DNA of 27,500 bases from Symbiodinium natans (GCA_905221605.1 CAJNDS010001524.1:1-27500), one strand, 5' to 3'; positions 19,253 through 27,440 are shown, counted from the stretch's first letter. Program-made: numbers and translations. Notes: generated by a model not told the origin, from the sequence alone.

Positions 19253-19475
19253 CCGACGCGTTGTGGTTTAGGGCTATAGGCTTTAAGGGTTTAGGGCGTA
19301 GTGAGGGTTTCGCGTTTCGGGTTGACAAGTGCAAGTGCTCCCGCCGCCCTGACCCTGCTGCAAACCCTACGCCTAACTTCCGCGCCTGCTGAGTTTGGGC
19401 ATGCTACATCCCTGCAACCTGCATGGTTTAGGGTTTAGGGTTTAGCCCTCCGCCGAGCGTTGCGCCGCAGTTGGA
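19253..19475. other. Spacer with decayed and short TTTAGGG words
   Basis: Decayed TTTAGGG words lie around 19266-19300. A short (TTTAGGG)2-3 block occupies 19424-19446. The rest is GC-rich and unrecognised. Confidence 0.55.
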
Positions 19476-19573
19476 GTTTAGGGTTTAGGGTTTGCTTAGG
19501 GTTTAGGGTTTACGGTTTAGGGTTTAGGGGTTTAGGGTTTATAGGGTTTAGGGGTTTAGGGTTTAGGGTTTAG
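19476..19573 (+). repeat. TTTAGGG block with length variants
   Basis: TTTAGGG with TTTGCTTAGGG, TTTACGG and several eight-base TTTAGGGG units. It ends four bases before a perfect 26-nt hairpin. Confidence 0.94.
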
Positions 19574-19576
19574 AAA

Positions 19577-19602
19577 GATCGCGTTTTTGGAAAAACGCGA
19601 TC
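19577..19602. other. Near-perfect palindrome (12-bp stem, 2-nt loop)
   Basis: GATCGCGTTTTT, then GG, then AAAAACGCGATC. All 12 pairs match. It is not a telomere-type sequence and I saw no second copy in the window. The T-run in the stem is followed by A rather than T, so it does not resemble a bacterial-type terminator. Confidence 0.9.
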
Positions 19603-19915
19603 CTGATAAATAACAGTTGGGAGTGCTGTCTCAACGCTGGAAGTATTGTAAACGACGAGTATTTTCAAAGCCCTCCTCACACATCGTCCGCGGCAACACG
19701 TCCGGGCGGAGCGGGGTTTAGGGTCCCGAAACCTTGCCAGTGGACGTAGCACCCCAAAGTTTAGGGTTCAGGCTTTAGGGCTTGCCGGGACGGGTTTCGC
19801 TCTGAATTCGCTCTGAATTCAAGCCTGGCTGTCTTCGCTTCCCATCCGATGCGATGGAAGGCTGCTCTGGTTCCGCCACACCTGGAGTGAAGCGACCCAC
19901 AATTGAAGGGGGGGG
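19603..19915. other. Unique sequence including a dispersed-module copy
   Basis: 19603-19795 is unrecognised. At 19798-19820 CGCTCTGAATT is tandemly duplicated. From 19821 the segment (GCCTGGCTGTCTTCGCTTCC, then GGCTGCTCTGG and GCCACACCTGGAGTGAAGCG) resembles the module at 26694. It ends just before the next telomere block. Confidence 0.5.
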
Positions 19916-19983
19916 TTTAGGGTTTAGGGTCTAGGGTCGTTTGGGGTTTGGGGTTTGGGGTTTAGGGTTCAGGGTTTAGGGTA
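19916..19983 (+). repeat. TTTAGGG block with TTTGGGG variants
   Basis: TTTAGGG, TCTAGGG, then three TTTGGGG-type units, TTCAGGG and TTTAGGG. It abuts the partial MITE-like copy. Confidence 0.92.
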
Positions 19984-19993
19984 CCTATGCCTC

Positions 19994-20075
19994 TAACCAT
20001 ATTAGGGCACTTAAGGGCCTTCGAAGTGGGTGATAAGTACAGCTACAATTGGTTAGTAAGTACCATGAACCTCCA
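19994..20075. mobile_element. Partial second copy of the 142-bp MITE-like element
   Basis: These 82 bp align without gaps to the reverse complement of 11915-11996, with 68 of 82 positions identical by my count (about 83 percent). The outer inverted-repeat portion GTACCATGAACCTCCA is conserved, but the terminal AGTA is replaced by TTCG. The opposite half of the element is missing or unrecognisable: the left edge runs into a telomere block within about 10 bp. This could be a truncated or rearranged copy. Confidence 0.75.
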
Positions 20076-20575
20076 TTCGGGCTCCTGGTCCCCTGTATGG
20101 CCTCCTTTGGGCCTCAGGCTTTGGGGGGGTTTAGGGCTTAGGGTTTAGGGTTTAGGGTTTGGGGCTTAGGGCTTAGGGCTTGGGGTTTAGGCTTTACAAG
20201 GGTAACCTTTGTGCGGTTCAGGGTTGGGGGTGGCGTCGCCCCGCTCAGGAATTTCAGGCATCCAGGTGCCTTTTGGGCTGAACGTCTACAACTCCGGGAT
20301 GATCCTTTGGGTTTAGGGTTTAGGGTTTAGGGTTTAGGGTTTAGGGTTTAGGGTTTAGGGTTTTGGCTTTAGGGTTTAGGGTTTTAGAGCTTTCCGGGTT
20401 GCGGGGTGACGCCTCTAGGGAGTTTCACAAAGTCAGTGGAGTAGGGATTAAACCCTCAACCCTCAGGGTTTAGGGTATAGGGTTTAGGGTTTCGGGTTTA
20501 GAAGGTTTAGGGAATGGATTAAGGATTACACCCTCAACCCACAACCCTAAACCCGAAACCCTGGAATCTTGTGAA
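20076..20575. repeat. Last telomere blocks of compartment B, with spacers
   Basis: TTTAGGG/CTTAGGG variants lie at 20129-20195, (TTTAGGG)7 perfect at 20312-20360 with a decayed tail to 20385, and mixed CCCTCAACCC and TTTAGGG remnants at 20450-20565 in both orientations. The spacers are unrecognised. No telomere block occurs again until about 26578. Confidence 0.87.
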
Positions 20576-20866
20576 GGGTTGTGCACAGCCTCCAGCAAGC
20601 CTGAGGAGCTCCAAAACTCGAGCGACCCATACTTAGCACTTCACAGGGATGCAAAAGGATATAAGCAAATTGAGCAACTCACTATATATATATATATATA
20701 TATATACATACATACAAATATATGGTACCCCCCTCCCATATGCCCACACTGTTTCCTCTCAGGTGCCATGGTAGGGTTTAAAGGCTTAGGATTTCGAAGC
20801 CTCCTAGGGCAGCGAGCACGAAAACGCTCTACTGTAACAATGTTTTAGGCCCGAAAGAGCAAAAAC
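20576..20866. other. Unique spacer with (TA)n microsatellite
   Basis: The (TA)n run is at 20683-20706, followed by CATACATACA. An 89-codon plus-strand frame (20579-20848) contains the microsatellite translated as Tyr-Ile repeats and is not credible. Confidence 0.6.
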
Positions 20867-21296
20867 GCTGTACTGTCCAAAAAAAACAAAATCTTTTTAG
20901 GCAAAAAGTGCCAACATGCTGTACTGTCCCAAAAAAAACCCAAAAAAACAAAGTTTGGAGACCTCCAGGCCCTGGAGGAGCCCAAGCTCTCCAAACTTTG
21001 GTTTTTTTGGGACCGTACAGCAATTTTGCACTTTTTGCTCTAAAAAGATTGGTTTTTTTGGGACAGTACAGCACTTTGGAGGCCTGGGACTGCAAAAATG
21101 CCGTACTGTCCCAAAAAAACCAATGCTTTTAAGCCAAAACGAGCAAAAGTGCTGTACTGTCCCAAAAAATCCAAAGTTTGCAGACCTCCAGGCCCTGGAG
21201 GAGCCCAAGCTCTCCAAACTTTGGTTTTTTTTGGTTTTTTTGGGACAGTACAGCATTTTTGCACTTTTTGCCCTAAAAAGATTGCTTTTTTGAGGT
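20867..21296. repeat. Alternating-inverted hairpin array 1
   Basis: The 13-mer GCTGTACTGTCCC and its complement occur seven times, in orientation order + + - - + + -, at 20867, 20918, 21009, 21060, 21100, 21151 and 21242. Spacings are 51, 91, 51, 40, 51 and 91. Between same-orientation sites lies a unit with AAAACCAATCTTTTTAGGGC and CAAAAAGTGC. The 91-bp intervals carry CAAAGTTTGGAG/CTCCAAACTTTG arms around a nested CCTCCAGGCCCTGGAGG palindrome. Two roughly 104-bp hairpins (20918-21021, 21151-21254) and one 53-bp hairpin (21060-21112) result. Frames on both strands here simply read the inverted repeats. Confidence 0.93.
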
Positions 21297-21315
21297 AGGT
21301 CCAACCCAGTTATGC

Positions 21316-21410
21316 GGGCCCACGGGCTCACGGGCCCACGGGCCCACGGGCCCACGGGCTCACGGGCCCACGCACCCCACACGGGCCCACAGGCTCACGG
21401 GCCTACACGG
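21316..21410. repeat. Octamer array GGGCCCAC / GGGCTCAC
   Basis: Eight-base units in the order C T C C C T C (C for GGGCCCAC, T for GGGCTCAC), then an irregular GCACCCCACAC, then three more variant units. The same octamer array, same strand, recurs at 22972-23045. Confidence 0.93.
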
Positions 21411-21429
21411 ATACCCAAAATCAGATTAA

Positions 21430-22040
21430 GAAAAAAGCGCTTCAGAATAAAATATGTGTGCGAATTAAATACTCATGACCCCCCTCAACATGTTGCACTT
21501 GTCTTGTCGTTCGAGGGGACACACAGCTTAAGACAAGATGCTTAGACTAAAGAAAAGATGCTCCTCAGAATAAGATACGTCTGCGGATGTAATGATCATG
21601 CCCCCCCCCCTTCGCCCCCGACAGAAAACAGGTACTTTTGTCTTGTTGTTGTCTTGTTGTGGGAAGAGGCGTGTAGTTTAAGATGAAACACCTAAACTAC
21701 AATTAAAAACTTGCAATGAAACATATACTTCTTCACGATGTGGAAATTTTTCCCTTTGCAACACCAGATTCAGAAAAGATCTTCTTCAGAATAAGATACA
21801 TCTGCAGATGTGATGCTCATGCCCTCCCTCAAAATGTTGCATGTGTTAGTCATGTCGTTCGAGGGGACACAGAGCTTAAGACAAGACACTTAAACTAAGA
21901 AACGATGCGCTTCAGAATAAGGTACGTTTGCAGATGGAACACTCATGCCCCCTCGCGAGAGAATAAAGGCTGCATTTGTCTTTTTGCTGGAGGGGGCACA
22001 CGGTTTAAGACGAGGCGCGTAAACCAAGTCATCGTGCGAT
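21430..22040. repeat. 124-bp tandem repeat, four diverged copies
   Basis: The anchor TTCAGAATAAGATACGTCTG (with variants) occurs at about 21441, 21564, 21785 and 21911. Each copy continues with a CTCATGCCCCCCCTC-like box, GTCTTGTCGTTCGAGGGGAC, a CTTAAGACAAGA box and CTTAAACTAAGAAA. Periods are 123 and 126 bp, with about 95 extra bases between copies 2 and 3. Frames are short and inconsistent between copies. Confidence 0.85.
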
Positions 22041-22970
22041 GTGACACTATTTACGGTTTCAATGTCGCTTCTTAACGACACGGGAAGCATGCTACCACCG
22101 ATGAGGGCAAACAGATTAAGAAGATACTGCACGTAAATCTACGGTTGCGTTGGAAAAAATCCTTCCGAAGGTCCGAAGACATTAAGATGACACGTTCTGC
22201 GTATTAAACTAAAACCTGCGGATGCAATACGAGTGCCCAAGAAAATTGAACCTCCTGTGTTAAAACTGGTAAAAGTCGAGAAATACTCTGACTCCCGTGC
22301 CAGACCCCAAACTTTGTTGCTACAAAAATTCCTTCTCTGACATGTTCACTGCTCGCTTTTGTCTCGAGAAATTGAATTTTGCAGTTATGGATAAGTCCAA
22401 GCGAAATTGCAGGGAGACAGGCCTCCAAGCCAAAAAAGGTCGCACCGATACGACGGCTCGGAAGCTTTGGTCCACGGGGCAATCTGCTGGACGCATAAAG
22501 CCAATTTTTGAATTAGGGGTATGATACGGTAAACGTTTCCAAACGTCGCGTTTGGCTTGAACAGCCTTCTTTGCACAACCCTGTAAAAGCCTCAAAGGCA
22601 GAAACTTATGATGTACAAGCGCCATCTCCCATGGCATCTTCATCTTAAGCCCTGCATCTCATAAAGCTTTCATCCAACGCATGCCCTGCACACAAACAAA
22701 CCCCCGCCGAGATATGCGAGCACTTCGTCATATTAACTCAAGATGGTCGACTTAACCGTACTGACACCAAACAACCGGAGAATGTGGAAATTTCAAGCCA
22801 CGGCTCGATCAAACCTGTCTGTTGCAAGTAAACAACTCCCTACAACATCTTCTATGAATTGAATAGATCACTCGGGCCATAGTAGAGAACCTCCTGAGCC
22901 TGATCCATTCTCTGGCGCTCTGGTTTTTGCGAAAAAAATCTCGGTGAATCACAATCAGTCTCTCTAGAGG
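22041..22970. other. Unique sequence bracketed by the octamer arrays
   Basis: About 930 bp of balanced composition. Competing frames on both strands (22297-22524 plus, 22204-22482 minus, 22320-22643 minus) are 75-107 codons long, and no motif is recognised. It is the interior of the symmetric structure 20867-23396. If that structure is an element, this is its cargo or its decayed coding region. Confidence 0.4.
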
Positions 22971-22971
22971 T

Positions 22972-23045
22972 TCACGGGCCCGCCAACCACGGGCCCACGG
23001 GCTCACGGGCCCACGGGCCCACGGGCTCACGGGCCCACGGGCCCG
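22972..23045. repeat. Octamer array 2, GGGCCCAC / GGGCTCAC
   Basis: Starts with CACGGGCCCGCCAACCAC, then octamers in the order C T C C T C C, ending GGGCCCGTAAC. It lies immediately left of hairpin array 2. Array 1 of the octamer lies immediately right of hairpin array 1. Confidence 0.93.
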
Positions 23046-23065
23046 TAACTCAAATGGACCTAGGC

Positions 23066-23396
23066 CTTTTTTGGGACAGTACAGCACTTTGGAGGCCTGG
23101 GACTGCAAAATGCCGTACTGTCCCACAAAAACCAATCTTTTTGGGCAAAAAGTGCCACAATGCTGTACTGTCCCAAAAAAACCAAACAAAAACCAAAGTT
23201 TGGAGACCTCCAGACCCTTGAGGAGCCCAAGCTCTCCAAACTTTTGTTTTTCTTGGTTTTTTTGGAACAGTACAGCATTTTTGCACTTTTTGCCCTAAAA
23301 AGATTGGGTTTTTTGGGACAGTACAGCACTTTGGAGGCATGGGACTACAAAAAACGCTATACTGTCCCAAAAAAACCAATCTTTTAAGCGGATTCA
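23066..23396. repeat. Alternating-inverted hairpin array 2
   Basis: The 13-mer GCTGTACTGTCCC and its complement occur at 23073 (-), 23112 (+), 23162 (+), 23264 (-, one mismatch), 23315 (-) and 23356 (+, one mismatch), with spacings of 39, 50, 102, 51 and 41. This gives small (23073-23124), large (23162-23276) and small (23315-23368) hairpins, the reverse composition of array 1. The asymmetric words in the large-hairpin loop (GAGGAGCCCAAGCTCTCC) are on the same strand as in array 1, so the two arrays are in direct orientation. Confidence 0.92.
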
Positions 23397-24440
23397 CATT
23401 ATTTTATACAGGAGTCCTATTGGTTCCTATTCATTTCAGTAAGATTCCTTCTCATTTTCACAGGTTCCTATGAATAATAACCGGTTCTTTTCAATTTGGA
23501 AAGGGCTCCTATTCATTTTAATAGGCTTCCTATTAACTTTTATCGGTTCCGGAAAATATTGGCAGGATTCCTATGACTTCAATAGAGGAACTCTTTTTTC
23601 TTTATGGGATTCCAATAAAGTTTCATAGGGTTCCTAATTATTCTAATAAGGCTCCTACTACTGCAATAAGATTCCTGTCAATTTTAGGGTCCTTATTCAT
23701 GTTAATGGGGTTCGTATTAATGTTAATAGGGATCTCATTCGTTTGAAAGGGATTCGTATTGGCTAGGCTCATATTCATAGAGTAGGATTCCTATTAATTC
23801 TTGTTAAAGGAATCTTATTTTGTTCATAGGGGCCCTATTAGTTCCTATCAATCTTAATAAGAATCCTTCTCATTTTAGTAAGATTCCTATGAATTACCAC
23901 CGCGTTCGTTTTGATTTGTTAAGGTTCATTCTAATAGGCTTCCTATTAGCTGTTATTCGAAAACAACTTGACAGGATTCCTATGAATTCAATGAAAGATT
24001 AATATTTATTTTCATAGGATGCCAATGAAGTTTCATAGGGTTCCTAATTATTCTAATACGGCTCTGATCGGGTTCCTATTCGTGTTAATAGGCTTCCTAT
24101 TAACTATTTATACAGGCCGATCAATTTTAATAGGGTTCCTATGTATTTAAATAGAGGATTCCTATTTTTCTGTTTATAAGATTCCAATAAATTTTCATAG
24201 TTTGCCTAATTATTTTAATAAGGCTCCTACAAATGTAATATGATTCCTATCAATTTTAAATAGGAGTCTGTCATTTGAATAGGGTTCCCATAGAATTTTA
24301 TAGAATTAAGGGTTCTCATTAATGTTAAAGGGTTTCCTTTTTGATTTGAAAAAGATTCCCATTAAAACAAAATGAATCCTATGAACCCCATTAAATTAAT
24401 AGGAACGCTATTCACATGCACAGGATTTCTATTTAAATTC
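23397..24440. repeat. Degenerate TTCCTATT repeat with higher-order structure
   Basis: Dozens of diverged copies of a unit of about 24-28 bp with core AATAGGRTTCCTATTNATTTT, which is close to self-complementary. A higher-order period is visible: TTTCATAGGGTTCCTAATTA occurs at 23621 and 24031, and AATAGGCTTCCTATTA near 23520 and 23934, so about 410 bp. A third shortened version reaches TTTCATAG at 24193. I do not recognise the family. Confidence 0.85.
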
Positions 24441-24809
24441 ATAGCATGCAATCCACAATCTCGAGCAAATTGTTCAGGTCACTTCTGCTGGAGTTTTTAT
24501 AGGAGTCCCTCCCCCCCTTTAAACACCACCGCGCATGGCGGAACGTAGTATATTTACCTGGAAACCATGCTGTAGCGTGGGCGCATGGGGGGGGGGGGGG
24601 GGGCGGTAGCAAATATATATATATATATATATGTGGTCACCGCCACCCCCCCCCCCAAGATCTACACCCTCCTTGTCTACACTACTCTTCTGCTTGCTTC
24701 CACGCACTTGTGAACAAGTAGTGCACGCCGAAAACACTGTAAATACTGACAAAACCGTACTTGTCGAGTATTTCCGGGACTATTTTACGTAACACATCAT
24801 GCATGCAAA
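24441..24809. other. Unique sequence with G-run, AT-run, C-run hairpin
   Basis: At 24587-24603 there are 17 Gs, then CGGTAGCAA, (AT)n at 24612-24632, GTGGTCACCGCCA and 11 Cs (24646-24656). GGGGGGCGGT can pair with ACCGCCACCCCCC with a small bulge. The rest is unrecognised. A 77-codon minus-strand frame (24519-24752) reads through this structure. Confidence 0.7.
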
Positions 24810-26090
24810 ATGTCTATAAATCTGCAACCGAATTTCGGTTTAAAATTATGTGACCTTCTATACTCCGAAAGCCAAAAAAACCTGGAAGGTATAGCAGTTT
24901 TGCTGTTCACACCTCAAAAAACTCGTGTTTTTTGTGTTTTTTACTGTTGTCTTAGTAAACGTGCTGAACTGCACGTGTCAACACCGGGTCTGACGGGGCT
25001 TCTTGCAAGATCCCCAGGAAAGGGTCTCTTTCTCTCATACAACAATAACAGCCAATAGTAGGGTAATTCCTACCACTAACCATAACAATATTATCATGCC
25101 GATTGTTATGGTAATCATTGATTCCGTAGAAAAATATGTCCGCTGCGTTCCGGGGGTTCTGCAAACTCCAAGTCTTGCTTATCGGGCGGTGTGTCCCAAT
25201 AGCTGTCCTTCATTGCTCACTCCAAGCAAGCTGAAAAGAGGAATTCCCACTAAATCGACAAAACCAGTATGTACTTGGTATTGAATTTCTATGCAATGAG
25301 TATTGCATTGGTGTGCTTTTAAAATGTACCAGGTGTTTCAATAGTATTTAATTTGCCTACTTAATCAACATTTTGCTTGGAAAAAAGCGTTGCTTAGGAA
25401 AATTGCATTATTTGTGCCGAAGCACCTGAAAACCAAAAGTCCAAACTTCGCCAGAGATTCTCCCCAGGCTTTAGGATTTGGAATTTCCGAGTACTCTGAT
25501 CTTCACGAGGCAAATAGGCTTCTAAGAAAGAATATTATTCTTGAGCTTGTCTATGCGAATTGTGCGCTTGAGACAGAATATCATCTGTACAAGTGGTATT
25601 TATTTAGTGCCCGAGCAGTGCTTCATCACTATGTGATGAAAACTGCTTGTTTTTAAAGTCAAATCTAGTACACATAATCGCTGTGCTAAAGTCGTGTTTC
25701 TTTAAGATCTCTACGAGAATTATGCATTTGTAAGCTTGTCTATGCTGTTTAAGAGTTCGTAATTCAGTGTTTTTGCCGCACTATGTGCTTAGAAGAGTGT
25801 TTTTGTTGGGCTTGGGACAAGCACTGCTTCTCCAGAAACAGAACGAATTGCTTTTCAAGAAAGCATCTTGTCTCTAGAATTGCAGTATTTGTCTAGATTG
25901 CCGAGCGCAATCGCTACATTTTGCAATGGATATTCTATGAGTGACCAAAAACTAGGATAGTTCACTCGGCCTCTTTCGTATAGTATTAGTTCAATATTTG
26001 CCTAGTGCAGGCACTACGCATCTGAAAAAGCACAGTATTTCCCTAGGTTTTGGCACGCACTCTTCTCTACAAGAGAAACGCAAAATCAGA
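24810..26090. other. Unique sequence, possibly a very degenerate repeat
   Basis: About 1.3 kb without clean tandem structure. Loosely similar words recur: GAAAATTGCATTATTTGTGC (25398), AGCTTGTCTATGCGAATTG (about 25543), AGCTTGTCTATGCTG (about 25732), GAATTGCAGTATTTGTC (25877), CACAGTATTTCCCTAG (26031). An 11-bp inverted repeat ACCATAACAAT/ATTGTTATGGT lies at 25079-25089 and 25102-25112. Frames 24810-25058, 25003-25284 and 25390-25656 (plus, 82-93 codons) match no family I know. Confidence 0.4.
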
Positions 26091-26420
26091 CAAACCAAAA
26101 ACCCACAAACCAAAAAAAACCAAAACCAAAAAAACCCAAAAAACCAAAACCCCCAAGCCAAAAAACCAAAAACAAAAAAACAAAAACACATTATTCCGAG
26201 ACTCTTGGACAAAGGGAATCAATACCCCGTGTCGTCAAGAGTTCGAAAATAATGTATTTTTTTTTGTTTTTTGTTTTTTTTGGTTTTGGTTTTTTGGTCA
26301 TTTTGGTTTTGTTTTTTTTGGTTTCGGTTGTTTTGGTTTCACCTGTCCAAGAGTCTCAGAATATTTTTTTTTTGGCTTTGTTCTTTTTTGGTTTGGGCTT
26401 TTTGGCATCCTGATTTTGGC
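26091..26420. repeat. A/C-rich and T/G-rich inverted structure
   Basis: Left: CCAAAA-type low-complexity DNA (26091-26188), then TATTCCGAGACTCTTGGAC (26192-26210). Right: GTCCAAGAGTCTCAGAATA (26344-26362), the complement with one mismatch, followed by TTTTGG-type DNA. A weaker complementary copy (GTCGTCAAGAGTTCGAAAAT) lies at 26231-26250 and is followed by more TTTTGG. Frames with Lys-Pro-Lys or Phe-Trp-Phe strings are artefacts of the low-complexity arms. Confidence 0.85.
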
Positions 26421-26577
26421 GTTTTTGACCTTTTTGGGTTCTGGAAACCTGTAAACGTAGATCTTGGGGTGGTGGTGAGCATATATATATATATATACAC
26501 ACTTTTACATTCACCAATTAGCTAGGCGATCTCCTGAACTTCCCTTTTGTCAAGCCATCCTACGTTCACCATGAATC
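26421..26577. other. Short unique spacer with AT microsatellite
   Basis: The (AT)n run is at 26481-26497, followed by ACACAC. No gene is seen. The telomere-type mosaic resumes at about 26578. Confidence 0.6.
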
Positions 26578-26672
26578 CTAGGCCCTAGACCCTAAACCAC
26601 GAACCCTACGCCCTTCTAAACCTGCGCCACCCCCCCCCCCCCCCCCCCAAACCCTAAACCCTAAACCCGAAA
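26578..26672 (-). repeat. Decayed CCCTAAA blocks around a 19-C run
   Basis: CCCTAGACCCTAAACCACG remnants, then 19 consecutive Cs (26630-26648), then AAACCCTAAACCCTAAACCC. The C-run is probably a slippage product of the CCC in the repeat. Confidence 0.9.
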
Positions 26673-26779
26673 AAACACCAAACAAAAACACGTGGCCTGG
26701 CAGCTCTGCTCGTTGGTGAAGTTTCGGAGCGACATGATGCTACTTGGGTGGCGCCACACCTGGGGGTGCTGTTGCTGTG
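26673..26779. other. Dispersed module copy between telomere arrays
   Basis: GGCCTGGCAGCTCTGCTCGT (26694), then TCGGAGCGACATGATGCTAC and GCGCCACACCTGG. Similar in order and sequence to 27301-27376 and, less closely, to 19821-19900 and 16812-16885. Confidence 0.55.
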
Positions 26780-26908
26780 CCTAAACCCTAAACTCTAAAC
26801 TCTAAACTCTAAACCCTAAACCCTAAACCCTAAACCCTAAACCCTAAACCCTAAACCCTAAACCCTAAACCCTAAACCCTAAACCCTAAACCCTAAACCC
26901 TAAACCCT
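26780..26908 (-). repeat. (CCCTAAA)13 perfect array with a (CTCTAAA)3 edge
   Basis: CCTAAACCCTAAA, then three CTCTAAA units (26793-26813), then 13 perfect CCCTAAA units (26814-26904). Again one variant is clustered at an edge rather than scattered. Confidence 0.97.
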
Positions 26909-27236
26909 ACCTGCTTGGAAACATGCTTCTCCCCTGCCGGACTCTGAGAAGAGAGAGTTTTGGTGGGCTTCTGGTGTCTTTCGCATTGGGATCTGTTTGG
27001 GGCTCTAGGGCTTTCCCTACATGATACTCCCCTTAGAACCTTAATAAACATGTTTTCGTAACATACCGTCGAACTTCAGAATTAACATACAAAATAATTC
27101 CTTAGCAGCAGAGCCCACATTATAATTAGATTCGTTTTGTTAATTTGTTTTTTGTTCTTTCTATCTTTCTCTCTCTATCTTGTAAGGGCGCTATGGTAAA
27201 CCCTCATCCTGAGGCCAAAAACCCTCCTAAGCCCGT
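26909..27236. other. Unique sequence
   Basis: It begins with CATGCTTCTCCCCTGCCGGA (about 26922), which resembles the end of the module at 16850-16880. The rest is AT-richer and unrecognised, with a short TCTATCTTTCTCTCTCTATC run (about 27159-27178). Confidence 0.45.
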
Positions 27237-27275
27237 AGGGTTTAGGGTTTAGGGTTTAGGGTTTAGGGTTTAAGG
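27237..27275 (+). repeat. (TTTAGGG)4 block
   Basis: Four perfect TTTAGGG units at 27241-27268, then TTTAAGG. It is followed by the dispersed-module copy at 27301. Confidence 0.93.
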
Positions 27276-27378
27276 AAAACCCAAAACCCAAAGCCCTCCA
27301 GGGCCTGGCTGCTGCGCTCGCTGGTAACAGGTCGGAGCGATGAGGGCATGATGCTCTCGTTGTGCCGGACCTGCATTA
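27276..27378. other. Dispersed module copy between telomere arrays
   Basis: GGCCTGGCTGCTGCGCTCGC (27303), then GGTCGGAGCGATG, GCATGATGCTCTCGTTGTGC and GGACCTG. The same order of words as 26694-26775. Both copies sit between two telomere arrays. Confidence 0.55.
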
Positions 27379-27440
27379 TTTGGGGTTTAGGGTTTAGGGT
27401 TTAGGGTTTAGGGTTTAGGGTTTAGGGTTTAGGGTTAGGG
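27379..27440 (+). repeat. TTTAGGG array near the window end
   Basis: TTTGGGG, then seven perfect TTTAGGG units (27386-27434) and a final six-base TTAGGG. 60 bp of unrecognised sequence follow to the edge of the window. Confidence 0.95.

Noticed and set aside
20829-21382. Families of 66-161 codon frames with repeated Cys-Cys-Thr-Val-Pro-Lys-Lys strings, also at 22809-23397
   Set aside because: The repeated peptide arises from the alternating-inverted 13-mer plus A-run. It appears on both strands, as expected from palindromic DNA, so it is not a repeat protein.
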